A DNA stretch of 64,000 nucleotides from Variovorax paradoxus B4 (GCF_000463015.1 NC_022247.1:3100001-3164000), one strand, 5' to 3'; numbered from the stretch's first letter, positions 1 through 9,884 are shown. Made by a program: numbers and translations. The notes: generated by a model not told the origin, from the letters alone.

Positions 1-47
1 CCGGCGCCGATGATGAGAATGGATTGGAGGTCTGAGCGCTTGGGCAT
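1..47 (-). CDS. carB: carbamoyl-phosphate synthase large subunit, N-terminal fragment
   Basis: Only the first 15 codons lie in the window; the gene continues off the left edge. The translation MPKRSDLQSILIIGAG is the typical CarB N-terminus leading into the first ATP-grasp half. CarB uses ammonia delivered by CarA, bicarbonate and two ATP to make carbamoyl phosphate for pyrimidine and arginine synthesis. The ATG starts one base after the stop codon of the ORF6N gene, and a plausible ribosome site (AAGGA) lies inside the end of that gene, so the two are probably translated from one message. Identity rests on the short N-terminus plus the adjacent carA. Confidence 0.9.
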   Translation of the reverse strand, partial: MPKRSDLQSILIIGA

Positions 48-48
48 C

Positions 49-606
49 TTATTTGTCCTTGGTGAAACCGATGCCGCGGCCGCTGTAGGCGCCCGGCTTC
101 GGCTCATCCATCAGTTGATGGATCGCGTTGAATACATCGCGAAAGTTCTGGTCGTATCGCTGTTCCAGCGCATTCAGCTTGCGCTTGAGATCGGCGTGCT
201 CCGACAGCATGCTGCGCAGCTTGACGAAGGTACGCATGATCTCGATGTTGACGGCCACGGCGCGTTCGCTGCGCAGCACGCTCGACAACATGGCCACGCC
301 CTGCTCGGTGAAGGCCACGCTCCGGTAGCGCGCGCCGCCCGAGCCTGGCTTCTCGGGCTTTGAGATCACAAGTTGTGATCTCAAAGCATCGAGGTCGTGG
401 TTCTCGAGGGTGAAGGCGAAATCCGCCGGAAAACGATCGAGGTTGCGGCGCATGGCCTGCAACAACACCCGGGTCTCGACGCCGTAGAGCGCAGCAAGGT
501 CCTGCGCCAGCATGACCCTGAGGCCGCGCAGCACATAGATCTTGCCCTCGGCATCGCGCAATGCGGCGAGCACCGAGACGTCGAGCACCGCGGGTGCATC
601 AGCCAC
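49..606 (-). CDS. ORF6N-domain protein inserted between carA and carB
   Basis: A 185-residue protein with an ORF6N domain at roughly residues 22-115: [20 protein letters not shown] at the start, LRSQ at 75-78 and FTEQGVAML at 99-107. A probable coiled coil (about 130-155) follows, and then a short polar tail. ORF6N domains occur in phage antirepressor-like and chromosomal putative DNA-binding proteins; the exact function here is unknown. I chose the GTG at 606 because GGAG lies seven bases upstream; it overlaps the carA stop by eight bases. A TTG at 639 would lengthen the overlap to 41 bases. The gene fills the whole space between carA and carB on the same strand, so it should be co-transcribed with them. 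A 31-nt palindrome lies in its coding sequence. Confidence 0.85.
   Translation of the reverse strand: MADAPAVLDVSVLAALRDAEGKIYVLRGLRVMLAQDLAALYGVETRVLLQAMRRNLDRFPADFAFTLENHDLDALRSQLVISKPEKPGSGGARYRSVAFTEQGVAMLSSVLRSERAVAVNIEIMRTFVKLRSMLSEHADLKRKLNALEQRYDQNFRDVFNAIHQLMDEPKPGAYSGRGIGFTKDK
357..387. repeat. 31-nt near-perfect palindrome inside the ORF6N gene
   Basis: Two 15-base arms (GCTTTGAGATCACAA and its exact reverse complement) are separated by a single G at 372. The arms encode the conserved LRSQ region of the ORF6N protein, so part of the sequence is constrained by coding. In DNA it is an excellent dimeric-protein site; in mRNA it would be a very stable hairpin in the middle of the carA-carB transcript. 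The symmetry is read directly; any role (autoregulatory site or RNA structure) is inference. Confidence 0.9.
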
Positions 607-1768
607 GTGCCTGCTCCATGAGCGCAGTGAAGCGGTCAAACAGGTAGCCGATGTCGTGCGGGCCGGGCGAAGCTTCCGGGTGGCCCTGGAAGCAGAACGC
701 CGGCTTGTCGGTGCGCGCGAGGCCCTGCAGCGTGTTGTCGAACAGGCTGATGTGGGTGGGGCGCAGATTGGCGGGCAGCGACTTCTCGTCGACCGCGAAG
801 CCGTGGTTCTGGCTGGTGATGCTCACGCGGCCGTTGTCCAGGTCCTTCACCGGATGGTTCGCGCCGTGGTGGCCGAACTTCATCTTGAAGGTCTTGGCGC
901 CCGAAGCCAGCGCCATGATCTGGTGGCCCAGGCAGATGCCGAAGGTGGGAATGCCGGTCTCGATGAGTTCCTTGACCGCGCTGATGGCGTAGTCGCAGGG
1001 CTCCGGGTCGCCCGGGCCGTTGGCCAGGAAAATGCCGTCGGGTTTGAGCTTGAGCACATCGGCCGCCGTTGTTTGCGCCGGCACCACGGTGATGCGGGCG
1101 CCACGCTGGGCGATCATGCGCAGGATGTTCTTCTTGACACCGTAGTCGAAAGCCACCACGTGGAACTTCGGCGTGATCTGCACGCCGTAGCCGGCACCCA
1201 GCTTCCACTCGGTTTCGGTCCATTCGTAGGTCTGCTGGACCGACACCACCTTGGCCAGGTCGAGCCCGGCCATGTCGGGCGCAGCCTTGGCTGCGGCAAC
1301 GGCCTTGTCGATCAGCGCTTGCGTCACGGTCTCGCCCGCGGCCAGGCCCAGGATGCAGCCGTTCTGCGCGCCATGGGTGCGCAGGTGGCGGGTGAGCTTG
1401 CGGGTGTCGATGTTCGCGATCGCCACCGTCTTGCCGGCCACGAGGTATTCGCTCAGCGTGGCGGTCTTGCGGAAATTGGACGCGACCAGCGGCAGGTCCT
1501 TGATGATCAGGCCCGCGGCATGGATCTTGTCGGCTTCGATGTCTTCCCCGTTGACCCCGTAGTTGCCGATGTGCGGATACGTGAGCGTCACGATCTGCTG
1601 GCAATAACTCGGGTCGGTGAGGATTTCCTGGTAACCGGTCATGGCGGTGTTGAACACCACCTCGCCGGTCGTGGAGCCGGTGGCTCCGATCGAATTGCCT
1701 TGAAAGACCGTGCCGTCTGCGAGCGCCAGGATGGCGGGCGGGAAACTTCCCTTGAGAGACAAAAGCAC
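599..1768 (-). CDS. carA: carbamoyl-phosphate synthase small (glutaminase) subunit
   Basis: A 389-residue CarA of normal length. It hydrolyses glutamine and channels ammonia to CarB for carbamoyl phosphate synthesis. The N-terminal CPSase small domain (about 6-140) is followed by a class I glutamine amidotransferase domain from about 200: nucleophile Cys279 in GICLGHQ, and His363/Glu365 in QGHPEAS. The start is a GTG with GGAG seven bases upstream, giving [11 protein letters not shown], a usual CarA beginning. It is first in the minus-strand run carA-ORF6N-carB. The ribosome site is part of a hairpin in the leader (1775-1800), which could tune translation. Confidence 0.98.
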   Translation of the reverse strand: MLLSLKGSFPPAILALADGTVFQGNSIGATGSTTGEVVFNTAMTGYQEILTDPSYCQQIVTLTYPHIGNYGVNGEDIEADKIHAAGLIIKDLPLVASNFRKTATLSEYLVAGKTVAIANIDTRKLTRHLRTHGAQNGCILGLAAGETVTQALIDKAVAAAKAAPDMAGLDLAKVVSVQQTYEWTETEWKLGAGYGVQITPKFHVVAFDYGVKKNILRMIAQRGARITVVPAQTTAADVLKLKPDGIFLANGPGDPEPCDYAISAVKELIETGIPTFGICLGHQIMALASGAKTFKMKFGHHGANHPVKDLDNGRVSITSQNHGFAVDEKSLPANLRPTHISLFDNTLQGLARTDKPAFCFQGHPEASPGPHDIGYLFDRFTALMEQARG

Positions 1769-1774
1769 TGGGTT

Positions 1775-1800
1775 CTCCGGATGGTTACGGTCGCCCGGAG
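1775..1800 (-). promoter_or_regulatory. hairpin sequestering the carA ribosome-binding site
   Basis: On the minus strand, CTCCGG (1800-1795) pairs with CCGGAG (1780-1775) across a 14-nt loop. The second arm contains the GGAG Shine-Dalgarno sequence of carA, seven bases before its GTG. The pairing is read directly. Regulation of carAB translation through it is inference; no leader peptide or known pyrimidine motif was recognised. The 166 bases upstream (1801-1966) hold the presumed carA promoter and no gene. Confidence 0.5.
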
Positions 1801-1966
1801 CCCCAGGCGCGTTGCCTGCGGACTGCTGCTTAAGGGGATTTTGGCGTTAAAGGCGGCCGGGCGACGCTATTGCGAGTAAGCCCCCGATTGTAGCTCGGCG
1901 GCATCGCCCTCTCGGCTCGCAAGGCCGGAAAACATTCGCAGCCCATGCCTTTGCGGCATTCGAAAC

Positions 1967-2761
1967 TCAGGAACTCGTCTGTGCAAGCCCGGCCGCGCCG
2001 CTCGCGTGCAGGCAGATCGCCGCCGCGGCCGCCACGTTCAGCGACTCCTCGCCGCCTGGCTGCGCGATCCGGATGTGCTGGCCGGCGCGGGCTTCCAGCG
2101 CGGGCGAAACGCCCTGCCCTTCGTGCCCCAGCAACCATGCGCAAGGATGCGGCAGCCTTGCCTGGTGCAGCCAGTCGCCCCGATGGGAACTGGTGGCCAC
2201 CAGCGGCACCTTCAGTTCGTCGAGCGCATCGGCTTCCACGCCTTCGATCAATCGAAGGCCGAAATGCGCGCCCATGCCGGCGCGCAGCACCTTCGGCGCC
2301 CACAGCGCCACGGTGCCCTTGAGTGCGATCACCTGCTTGAATCCGAAGGCCGCCGCACTGCGCAGGATGGAACCGGCGTTGCCAGCGTCCTGCAGGCGGT
2401 CGAGCACGACGCTCGGCGCGTCGGGCAACAGCGCCGGCCGCGGCGGGAGCTCGAGCACGAATCCCATGGGCGCAGGCGACTCCAGGCCGCTGACCGCCCG
2501 CAGCAGATCGTCGTCGACGACTACTGTTTTGATAGCAGAATTCGCCCACTCGGCGGGAGCTGACGGCCAAAAAGACTCTGAAAAAACGGCAATGGCGGGC
2601 CGGATGCCGCGCGCGAGCGCTGCCCGGCAGAGATGGTCGCCTTCGAGCCAGACACGGCCCAGCCTGCGGTAGGCGCCCGGATCCTGAGCCAGCTTGCGCA
2701 GGTCCTTGAGCAGCGGGTTGTCGCGCGAACTGATGTGGCTCGCGCCGATTGGGCTGGTCAT
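1967..2761 (-). CDS. SpoU/TrmH-family RNA 2'-O-methyltransferase
   Basis: A 264-residue SPOUT methyltransferase that transfers a methyl group from S-adenosylmethionine to a ribose 2'-OH in rRNA or tRNA; the target cannot be told from sequence. A short N-terminal substrate-binding part (1-105) precedes the knotted catalytic domain with all three SpoU motifs: NAGSILR (128-134), LLGHEGQGVS (210-219) and GGEESLNVAAAAAI near 236-249. The ATG at 2761 is seven bases after the rnhB stop, so the gene ends the long lipid A/rnhB transcript. A slightly AT-richer patch (SAIKTVVV, about 75-82) contains a GATAGCA-like tag discussed in the findings. Confidence 0.92.
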   Translation of the reverse strand: MTSPIGASHISSRDNPLLKDLRKLAQDPGAYRRLGRVWLEGDHLCRAALARGIRPAIAVFSESFWPSAPAEWANSAIKTVVVDDDLLRAVSGLESPAPMGFVLELPPRPALLPDAPSVVLDRLQDAGNAGSILRSAAAFGFKQVIALKGTVALWAPKVLRAGMGAHFGLRLIEGVEADALDELKVPLVATSSHRGDWLHQARLPHPCAWLLGHEGQGVSPALEARAGQHIRIAQPGGEESLNVAAAAAICLHASGAAGLAQTSS

Positions 2762-2768
2762 GTTCGGT

Positions 2769-3494
2769 TCAGGGCGCGGCGCGCAGGTCGAGGTGCACGG
2801 TGGTCTCGGCCGTTGCGATTTCCGCAGGGGCCGGCATCGCGGCGTCGAGCACGAGCGCCGCCGAACCAGCCGCGGTGCGTGCCAGCGCCGCAGCCACCGG
2901 ACTGAATGACCTGCGGTGATGAATGCACGCGCCATGGCGCTGCAGCGCCTCCAGATGCTCCGGCGTGCCGTAGCCCTTGTGGCCAGCAAAGCCGTAGTGC
3001 GGAAATTCGCTATGCAATTGCTCGCACAGCCGGTCGCGGTGGACCTTGGCCAGGATCGAGGCGGCGGAAATCGCCTTGACCCGCGCATCGCCCTTGACGA
3101 TGGCCTCGGCCAGCACGTCCAGCGTCGGCAGGCGATTGCCGTCGACCAGCACCTTGGCGGGCTTCAGGCGCAGGCCCTCGACCGCTCGGCGGATGGCGAG
3201 CATGGTGGCCTGCAGGATGTTGTGGGTGTCGATTTCCTCGACTGTGGCCTGCGCCACCGAGCAGCACAGGGCCTTGGCAAGAATCTGGTCGTGCAGGCGT
3301 TCGCGCTGCAGGGCCGTGAGCGTCTTGGAATCGGCCAGGCCACGGATCGGGCGCTGGTCGTCGAGGATGACGGCCGCCGCCACGACCGGGCCGGCCAGCG
3401 GGCCGCGGCCCGCCTCGTCGACGCCCGCAACGAGGCCTGGCGCATCCCACACGAGGGCCGCCTGCTCAGCCTTCAAGAACTTTCTGGATCGCAT
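2769..3494 (-). CDS. rnhB: ribonuclease HII
   Basis: A 241-residue RNase HII, which cleaves the RNA strand of RNA-DNA hybrids and starts removal of single ribonucleotides from DNA. The active-site opening motif [14 protein letters not shown] (24-37) with adjacent Asp and Glu, the KVLVDGN motif (about 112-118) and the [13 protein letters not shown] block are all present. The C-terminus is about 40 residues longer than in E. coli. The start overlaps lpxB by 29 bases. The order lpxA-lpxB-rnhB is conserved in many proteobacteria. Confidence 0.97.
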   Translation of the reverse strand: MRSRKFLKAEQAALVWDAPGLVAGVDEAGRGPLAGPVVAAAVILDDQRPIRGLADSKTLTALQRERLHDQILAKALCCSVAQATVEEIDTHNILQATMLAIRRAVEGLRLKPAKVLVDGNRLPTLDVLAEAIVKGDARVKAISAASILAKVHRDRLCEQLHSEFPHYGFAGHKGYGTPEHLEALQRHGACIHHRRSFSPVAAALARTAAGSAALVLDAAMPAPAEIATAETTVHLDLRAAP

Positions 3495-4614
3495 CGGCGC
3501 AAAGTGTGGGCGTATCGCGCTGCAGTTGCACGTGCAGCTCTGAAAATTTTCGTTGCAGCGCCCGGGTTTTTTCGGGCGCGTCGAGCCAGGCCAGTGTGGC
3601 AGTGGCCAGCGCCTGGGGCGTGGCGGCCTCCTGCAGCAGCTCGGGCACCACGAATTCGCGGGACAGGATGTTGGGCAGGCCGACCCAGGGCTGGAGTTGC
3701 TTGCGCTGCATCAGGCGCCATGAAAGCGCGTTCATGTTGTACGCGATGACCATCGGCCGCTTGAACAGCGCGGCCTCGAGCGTAGCGGTGCCGCTGGCGA
3801 TCAGGGTCACGTCGCAGGCCGCCAGCGCGGCATGCGACTGACCATCGAGCAGCATCACCCGCCCCGCTGCGCCGCTGGCCTGCAGCAAGGCCTCGACCTC
3901 GACGCGCAGCCCCGGCAGGATGGGCGCGACGAACCGGAGCGCGGGCCGCACCTTCAACATCTGCGCCGCGGCGGCGAAGAACCGGGCAGCAAGGTAGCGC
4001 ACTTCCGAACGGCGGCTGCCGGGCAGCAAGGCCACGACCTGTGCATCCGGCGCAAGGCCCAATGCTGCGCGGGCCGCGCCGCGGTCTGGGGCCATGGGGA
4101 TCACATTGGCCAGCGGATGGCCGACGTAGCTGCCCTGCACGCCATGCCCGGCCAGCAGCGCCGGCTCGAACGGAAAGATGCACAGCACGTGGTCGGCCGC
4201 GGCCCGGATCTTTTCGATGCGGTCGGCGCGCCAGGCCCAGATCGACGGGCAGACGAAGTGCACGGTCTTCATGCCGCGGCTGCGCAGTCCGGCTTCGAGG
4301 TCGAGATTGAAATCGGGAGCATCGACGCCGATGAAGAGTTCGGGCCATTCGCGCAGCAGCCGCGCCTTGAGTTGGCGGCGGATGCCGGCGATCTCGGCAT
4401 AGTGGCGCAGCACCTCGATGTAGCCGCGCACCGCGAGCTTTTCCTGCGGCCACCAGCTCTGGAGCCCATGTGCGAGCATGCGGGGCCCGCCGATGCCCAC
4501 GGTCTGGAGCGATGGCCAACGCGCCTGCAGGCCGTCGAGAAGAAGGCCCGCCAACAAGTCGCCGGAAGCTTCCCCCGCGACCAGCGCGAACCGTCGCTGT
4601 TCGTCCGTGCCCAT
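3466..4614 (-). CDS. lpxB: lipid-A-disaccharide synthase
   Basis: A 382-residue GT19 glycosyltransferase that joins UDP-2,3-diacylglucosamine and lipid X to form the lipid A disaccharide at the inner face of the cytoplasmic membrane. Family blocks seen: [19 protein letters not shown] (about 11-29), [18 protein letters not shown] [26 protein letters not shown] near 190-200, and the [19 protein letters not shown] donor-site region. The gene follows lpxA by 14 bases and overlaps rnhB. Length and motifs are normal. Confidence 0.98.
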   Translation of the reverse strand: MGTDEQRRFALVAGEASGDLLAGLLLDGLQARWPSLQTVGIGGPRMLAHGLQSWWPQEKLAVRGYIEVLRHYAEIAGIRRQLKARLLREWPELFIGVDAPDFNLDLEAGLRSRGMKTVHFVCPSIWAWRADRIEKIRAAADHVLCIFPFEPALLAGHGVQGSYVGHPLANVIPMAPDRGAARAALGLAPDAQVVALLPGSRRSEVRYLAARFFAAAAQMLKVRPALRFVAPILPGLRVEVEALLQASGAAGRVMLLDGQSHAALAACDVTLIASGTATLEAALFKRPMVIAYNMNALSWRLMQRKQLQPWVGLPNILSREFVVPELLQEAATPQALATATLAWLDAPEKTRALQRKFSELHVQLQRDTPTLCADAIQKVLEG

Positions 4615-4628
4615 GGCGGCTGTCTACT

Positions 4629-5417
4629 TCAACGCGCGATGCCGCGCGTCGAGTTGGCCAGGAAGCGCTCCATGAGCGCCACGTCCTCGGCCGCCTCCGG
4701 CGTCTCGGCGGCCAGTGCGGCGATGCCGGCGCGCGCCTCTTCGAGCGTCTTGCCCTGCCGGTACAGCAGGCGATGCATCTGCTTCACCGCGGCCAGGCGG
4801 GGCGCCGAAAAATCGCGGCGGCGCAGGCCCACGACATTGAAGCCGCGCACCGCCAGCGGATTGCCGTCGACCAGCATGAAGGGGGGTACGTCCTGCGATA
4901 CGGCGCTGGCAAAGCCGACCATGGCATGGGCGCCGACCGAGACGAACTGGTGGATGCCCGTCAGGCCGCCGATCGTGACCCAGTCGGCCAGATGCACGTG
5001 GCCGGCCAACGTGGTGTTGTTGGCCAGCGTGGTGTGGTCGTCGACACGGCAGTCGTGCGCAATGTGCGTGTACGCCATGATCCAGTTGTCGTTGCCCACC
5101 CGCGTGATGCCGCCCGCGCCCGGCACACCGAGGTTGAAGGTGCAGAACTCGCGGATGACGTTGCGGTCGCCGATGACCAGTTCAGTGGGTTCGCCGGCGT
5201 ATTTCTTGTCCTGCGGCACCGCGCCGAGCGAGGAAAACTGAAAGATCCGGTTGTCGCGGCCGATGGTGGTGCGCCCTTCGATCACGCAATGCGCACCGAT
5301 GGTCGTGCCGGCGCCAACCCGCACGTGCGGACCGATCACGGTGTAGGGCCCGACCGAAACGGAGGCGTCCAGCTGTGCCTTCGGGTCGATGAGTGCTGTG
5401 GGATGAACCTGCGTCAT
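4629..5417 (-). CDS. lpxA: UDP-N-acetylglucosamine acyltransferase
   Basis: A 262-residue left-handed beta-helix enzyme catalysing the first step of lipid A synthesis, acyl transfer from acyl-ACP to the 3-OH of UDP-GlcNAc. Repeated hexapeptides ([V/I]GxxxxI pattern) run from about residue 8 to 190, with the catalytic His region [19 protein letters not shown], then a helical C-terminal bundle. I use the ATG at 5417 ([17 protein letters not shown]), the usual LpxA beginning; an upstream in-frame ATG at 5465 would overlap fabZ. It lies 23 bases after fabZ in the lpxD-fabZ-lpxA-lpxB order. Confidence 0.98.
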   Translation of the reverse strand: MTQVHPTALIDPKAQLDASVSVGPYTVIGPHVRVGAGTTIGAHCVIEGRTTIGRDNRIFQFSSLGAVPQDKKYAGEPTELVIGDRNVIREFCTFNLGVPGAGGITRVGNDNWIMAYTHIAHDCRVDDHTTLANNTTLAGHVHLADWVTIGGLTGIHQFVSVGAHAMVGFASAVSQDVPPFMLVDGNPLAVRGFNVVGLRRRDFSAPRLAAVKQMHRLLYRQGKTLEEARAGIAALAAETPEAAEDVALMERFLANSTRGIAR

Positions 5418-5440
5418 GCCTTGTCGTAACCGCCGCAAGA

Positions 5441-5890
5441 TCAGTTGATCTGGCGCATCGCGCACATCAGCGTGGCCTCGCAGGCCAGTTCGCTGCCCAC
5501 CAGCGCGCGGCCCTTGAACTTGGAGATGCCGGCCTTCATGCGCTCGATTTCGACTTCGAGCGTGAGCTGGTCGCCGGGCTCCACGGGGCGCTTGAAGCGC
5601 GCGCCGTCGATGGCCGCAAAGTAATAGACCGTGTTGTCATCGGGCACGATGTCGAGCGAATGAAACGACAGCAGTGCGGCCGCCTGCGCCATGGCTTCGA
5701 GCATGAGCACGCCCGGCATCACCGGACGGTGGGGGAAGTGGCCATTGAAGAACGGCTCGTTCATCGTCACGTTCTTGAGCGCCGTGATGCGCTTGCCCTT
5801 CTCCATGTCCAGCACGCGATCCACCAGCAGGAACGGGTAACGGTGGGGCAGCAGCTTGAGGATTTGATGGATATCGAGCGTCGTCGTCAT
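5441..5890 (-). CDS. fabZ: 3-hydroxyacyl-[ACP] dehydratase
   Basis: A 149-residue hot-dog-fold dehydratase acting in the elongation cycle of fatty acid synthesis; it competes with LpxA for hydroxyacyl-ACP. The active-site region [20 protein letters not shown] contains the catalytic His and, further on, Glu. The ATG at 5890 is preceded by AGGAA at a suitable distance; a second in-frame ATG at 5908 adds six residues. Translationally close to lpxD upstream and lpxA downstream. Confidence 0.98.
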   Translation of the reverse strand: MTTTLDIHQILKLLPHRYPFLLVDRVLDMEKGKRITALKNVTMNEPFFNGHFPHRPVMPGVLMLEAMAQAAALLSFHSLDIVPDDNTVYYFAAIDGARFKRPVEPGDQLTLEVEIERMKAGISKFKGRALVGSELACEATLMCAMRQIN

Positions 5891-5913
5891 GATTTTCTGT
5901 TCCTGCATCGTCT

Positions 5914-6891
5914 TCACTTTTTCTGAGGGGCTTTTTCCAGCGCCTTGAGCCGTTCGCGCAGGCTGTGCAACTGCTTGAGCGTTGCCGCGTTCTTTTCCCA
6001 GTTCGCATTGTCGTCGATGGGGAACATGCCGGTGTACTGGCCGGCCTTGCGGATCGAGCGGGTAACCACGGTCGCCGCCGAAACGTGAACTCTGTCGGCC
6101 ACCGTGAGATGACCCAGCACGATTGCACCGCCGCCAAAGGTGCAGTGCGCGCCGATGATGGCGCTGCCCGCCACGCCAACGCAGCCGGCCATGGCGGTGT
6201 GCTTGCCTACACGCACGTTGTGGCCGATCTGGATCAGGTTGTCGAGCTTGACGCCGTCGTCGATGACGGTGTCGTCGAGCGCGCCGCGGTCGATGCAGGT
6301 GTTGGCGCCGATCTCGACGTCGTTGCCGATGCGCACAGCGCCCAGCTGCTCGATCTTGACCCAGGCGCCCTCGTGCGGCGCCAGGCCGAAGCCGTCCGCG
6401 CCAATCACCACACCCGGATGCAGCAGGCAGCGCTCGCCGACCACGCAGTCTTCGCCGATCGTCACGCGCGACTTGAGGACCGTGCCGGCGCCGACGCGCG
6501 CGCCCCGCTCCACCACGCACAGGGCGCCGATGCGCGCCGTGGCGTCTACCAGGGCCTCGGGATGGATCACCGCGGAGGGATGGATGCGGTCGGCCTCGGG
6601 CCGCGCGTGATGCGCCTTCCACAACTGCGTGAGGCGCGCGAAATAAAGGTAGGGGTCCGCCGCAACGATGAACGCCCCGCGCGCGGCCGCGGCCTCGCGC
6701 ATGGCCGGCGCGACGATCACGCAGGCGGCCTTGGAGGCCGCCAGTTCCTGCTGGTATTTGGGATGGCTCAGGAAGCTGAGCGCATCAGGCTGTGCATTCT
6801 GGAGCGGCGCAAGCCGTTCGATGGACAGCGCCGGGTCCCCGTGGAGCTCGCCCCCAAGGGCGCTGACAATGGCTCCGAGCTGCAGTCCCAC
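5914..6891 (-). CDS. lpxD: UDP-3-O-(3-hydroxyacyl)glucosamine N-acyltransferase
   Basis: A 325-residue LpxD, third enzyme of the lipid A pathway, N-acylating UDP-3-O-acyl-glucosamine from acyl-ACP. An N-terminal uridine-binding domain (1-105) precedes hexapeptide repeats (about 105-285) and a C-terminal helix rich in Lys and Leu. The catalytic His region reads [19 protein letters not shown]. The start is a GTG ([14 protein letters not shown]), 14 bases after the skp stop; no closer ATG fits the family. Confidence 0.97.
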   Translation of the reverse strand: MGLQLGAIVSALGGELHGDPALSIERLAPLQNAQPDALSFLSHPKYQQELAASKAACVIVAPAMREAAAARGAFIVAADPYLYFARLTQLWKAHHARPEADRIHPSAVIHPEALVDATARIGALCVVERGARVGAGTVLKSRVTIGEDCVVGERCLLHPGVVIGADGFGLAPHEGAWVKIEQLGAVRIGNDVEIGANTCIDRGALDDTVIDDGVKLDNLIQIGHNVRVGKHTAMAGCVGVAGSAIIGAHCTFGGGAIVLGHLTVADRVHVSAATVVTRSIRKAGQYTGMFPIDDNANWEKNAATLKQLHSLRERLKALEKAPQKK

Positions 6892-6905
6892 GCCGATTCG
6901 CGGCG

Positions 6906-7448
6906 TTACTTGCCGGCCGAAGGAGCAGCGGTCGAGGCGTTCAGGGCCTTGATCACCTTGTCGGTGATGTCGTGCTTGGGATTGATGTAGATCGCCTCCT
7001 GCAGGATGGCATCGTACTTTTCAGCCTCGGCCACCTGCTTCACGACGCGGTTGGCACGTTCGTAGACCTGCTGGAGCTCTTCGTTCTTGCGCGCATTGAG
7101 ATCTTCCTGGAACTCGCGGCGGCGGCGCTGGAAATCGCGGTCCTGGTCGACAAGTGCGCGCTGGCGTGCGGTGCGCTGGCTTTCGGACAAGGTGGGAGCT
7201 TCGCGCTCGAACCGTTCGGAGGCCGTCTTCAGGGCTTCGCCCTGCGTCGTGAGATCCTTTTCGCGCTTGAGGAATTCAGCCTCGAGCTTGGCTTGCGCAG
7301 CCTTGGCCGGCTGCGCCTCGCGCAGCACGCGATCCGGATTCACGAAGCCGATGCGAAAGGTTTCCTGCGCCTGGGCAGCAGGCGCGGCAGCCAGCGCGAA
7401 AACGGGGATCAACAACGCGCCAGCGGCGGCGCGAATCAAATGCTTCAT
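6906..7448 (-). CDS. skp: periplasmic chaperone Skp/OmpH
   Basis: A 180-residue OmpH-family protein. Residues 1-27 form a signal peptide (hydrophobic [16 protein letters not shown], cleavage near AQA-QE), followed by [10 protein letters not shown], a typical Skp opening, and a long charged helical hairpin (about 50-140) that forms the tentacles gripping unfolded outer-membrane proteins. The start codon abuts the bamA stop codon, and lpxD follows, as in most proteobacteria, linking chaperone supply to BAM assembly. Confidence 0.96.
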   Translation of the reverse strand: MKHLIRAAAGALLIPVFALAAAPAAQAQETFRIGFVNPDRVLREAQPAKAAQAKLEAEFLKREKDLTTQGEALKTASERFEREAPTLSESQRTARQRALVDQDRDFQRRRREFQEDLNARKNEELQQVYERANRVVKQVAEAEKYDAILQEAIYINPKHDITDKVIKALNASTAAPSAGK

Positions 7449-9884
7449 TTAGAAAGACGTTCCGATCTGGAATTGCAAGCGCTGAATTCTATCCTTCGGG
7501 ATCAGGACGAAGCCGGTATTCGGATCCAGCACTTCCTTTTGGGACTTGATGGGGATGGCGTAGGCAAGACGCAGAGGGCCCAGCGGCGAGATCCAGCTGA
7601 CCCCGAGGCCCACGGAAGCGCGCAGCTTCTTCTGTGCCTTGTACTGCTCGTCGGTCAGGCCGGCGGCGCGCGAGCCGAACACGTTGCCGACGTCGAAGAA
7701 GCCGTACAGGCGCAGGGTGCGGTCATTGCCCGCACCAGGGAACGGCGTGCTCAGCTCGGCGTTGAAGATGGCCTTCTTGGTGCCGCCCAGTGCGGCGCCT
7801 TCGGTTTGCCCGAAGAGCGGCACATCGCGCGGGCCGAGCGAGTTCTGCTCGAAGCCGCGGATGGAACCCAGGCCGCCGGCATAGAAGTTCTTGAAGATCG
7901 GGTAGACCTTGCCGCCAAGCGCCTTGGCATAGCCGACGTCTGCGTTGATCGCAAACGTGTATTGCTTGTTGATCGGGAAGAACTGCTGGTACTGGTAGTT
8001 CGTCTTGACGTACTTCATGTCGCCGCCGACGCCCAGCTCCAGGTTGGCACGCTGCAGGCGCCCGGTGGTCGGGACCAGCGCGCTGTCGCGGTTGTCGCGG
8101 CCCCAGCCGATGGTCAGCGGAACACCCCATACGCTCTTCTGGTTGCACTCGGTCACGAACCAGCCGGTCGCATCCTTGGAGCACTGGAAGTAATTGAGGT
8201 AGGACGCCGGCGTGAAGAGCCCCGAGAACGAGGTCGACGAGTTCGGATCGAACGCATAGCGCTCGAGCCCGACGCCGAAGAAGACCGTGTCGACTTCGCT
8301 GAACGGCACGCCGAAGCGGATCGAAGCGCCCTGGTTGACCAGCTTGTAGTCGCCATCGAGGGTGGTCGAATACGGGCGCGTGGTGGTGTGATAGACGCTG
8401 ATCGTGCGCGAGATGCCGTCCTTCGTGAAGTACGGATCGGTGGTGGTCAGCGACAGCGTGCGGTTGTACTTGCTGGTGTTGACCTGCACGCCCAGGAAGT
8501 TGCCGGAACCAAAAACGTTCTCTTGGGAGATGCCGAAGGTCAGAGCCACCTTTTCCGCGCTGGAGTAGCCCGCGCCGAGCTGCAGGCTGCCGGTGGGCTT
8601 CTCCGCCACGTTGATGACCAGGTCGACCTGGTCGGGCGAACCCGGGATTTCCTGGGTCTCGACGTTCACTTCGGTGAAGAAGCCCAGACGGTCCACGCGG
8701 TCGCGCGAAAGCTTGATCTTGTCGCCGTCGTACCACGAGGCCTCGAACTGGCGGAATTCGCGCCGGATGACTTCGTCGCGCGTCTTCGCGTTGCCGCCCA
8801 CGGCCACACGGCGCACGTAGACGCGGCGCGAGGGTTCGGCTTGCAGGGTCAGCGTCACGCGGTTGTTGACGCGGTCGATTTCCGGGCGTGCCTGCACGCG
8901 TGCAAACGCATAGCCGAAGGTGCCGAAATAGTCGGTGAAGGCCTTGGTGGTTTCGGTGACTTGCTCGCCGTTGTAGGGCTCGCCGGGCTTGATGGTCACG
9001 AGGGACTTGAACTCCTCGTCGCGGCCGAGATAGTTGCCGTCGAGCTTGACGCCGGCCACCACGAACTTCTCGCCTTCGGTGATGTTGACGGTCACCGACA
9101 GGTCCTGGCGGTCCGGCGAGATGGCGACCTGGGTCGAATCGATGCGGAATTCGAGGTAGCCGCGCGTGATGTAGTACGAGCGAAGCGTTTCCAGGTCGGC
9201 GTTGAGCTTCGAGCGCGAGTACTGGTTGGACTTGGTGTACCAGCTCATGAAACCGCCGCTGTCCTGGTCGAACAGGCTCAGCAGCGTCGATTCGCTGAAG
9301 GCCTTGTTGCCGACCACGCGCACTTCGCGAATGCGCGCGGAATCGCCCTCGGTGACGGTGAACGTGAGATTGACGCGGTTGCGCTCGATAGGTGTGACCG
9401 TGGTCACGACCTGCGCGTTGTAGAGGCTGCGGCTCACGTACTGGCGCTTGAGCTCCTGCTCGGCACGGTCGGCCAGCGCCTTGTCGTACGGGCGGCCATC
9501 GGCCAGGCCCACTTCGCGCAGCGCCTTCTGGAGCGCGGCCTTGTCGAACTCCTTGGTGCCGACGAAATCGACATCGGCAATGGTGGGCCGCTCTTCGACG
9601 ATTACCACCAGCACGTTGCCGTTGACGTCGATGCGCACGTCCTTGAACAACCCCAGGTCGAACAGCGCACGGATGGCAGCCGATCCGCGCTCGTCGCTGT
9701 AGGTATCGCCCACACGCAGCGGCAACGATGCGAAGATCGTGCCGGGCTCGACGCGTTGCAAGCCTTCGACGCGAATGTCACGCACCGTGAAGGGCTCGAC
9801 GGCCCAGGCTGCCGTGGCCGCCAACGCGCTGGCCACTACCGCGGCAACGCTACGCAGGCGAAAGCGACTGAAGTTTGTGTTCAT
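7449..9884 (-). CDS. bamA: outer membrane protein assembly factor BamA
   Basis: An 811-residue Omp85 protein, core of the machine that inserts beta-barrel proteins into the outer membrane. A signal peptide (about 1-29, ending ATAAWA) is followed by five POTRA repeats (FTVRDIRVEGLQRVEPGTIF opens the first) to about residue 430, then a 16-strand barrel. The barrel includes the GIRGFE-type lid motif, here SIRGFEQNSLGPRD, and ends in phenylalanine (QIGTSF), the usual BAM recognition residue. It sits between rseP and skp on the same strand with short gaps. Confidence 0.98.
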   Translation of the reverse strand: MNTNFSRFRLRSVAAVVASALAATAAWAVEPFTVRDIRVEGLQRVEPGTIFASLPLRVGDTYSDERGSAAIRALFDLGLFKDVRIDVNGNVLVVIVEERPTIADVDFVGTKEFDKAALQKALREVGLADGRPYDKALADRAEQELKRQYVSRSLYNAQVVTTVTPIERNRVNLTFTVTEGDSARIREVRVVGNKAFSESTLLSLFDQDSGGFMSWYTKSNQYSRSKLNADLETLRSYYITRGYLEFRIDSTQVAISPDRQDLSVTVNITEGEKFVVAGVKLDGNYLGRDEEFKSLVTIKPGEPYNGEQVTETTKAFTDYFGTFGYAFARVQARPEIDRVNNRVTLTLQAEPSRRVYVRRVAVGGNAKTRDEVIRREFRQFEASWYDGDKIKLSRDRVDRLGFFTEVNVETQEIPGSPDQVDLVINVAEKPTGSLQLGAGYSSAEKVALTFGISQENVFGSGNFLGVQVNTSKYNRTLSLTTTDPYFTKDGISRTISVYHTTTRPYSTTLDGDYKLVNQGASIRFGVPFSEVDTVFFGVGLERYAFDPNSSTSFSGLFTPASYLNYFQCSKDATGWFVTECNQKSVWGVPLTIGWGRDNRDSALVPTTGRLQRANLELGVGGDMKYVKTNYQYQQFFPINKQYTFAINADVGYAKALGGKVYPIFKNFYAGGLGSIRGFEQNSLGPRDVPLFGQTEGAALGGTKKAIFNAELSTPFPGAGNDRTLRLYGFFDVGNVFGSRAAGLTDEQYKAQKKLRASVGLGVSWISPLGPLRLAYAIPIKSQKEVLDPNTGFVLIPKDRIQRLQFQIGTSF

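Noticed and set aside
607..639. TTG start at 639 for the ORF6N gene
   Set aside because: It would overlap carA by 41 bases and lacks the well-placed GGAG found before the GTG at 606.
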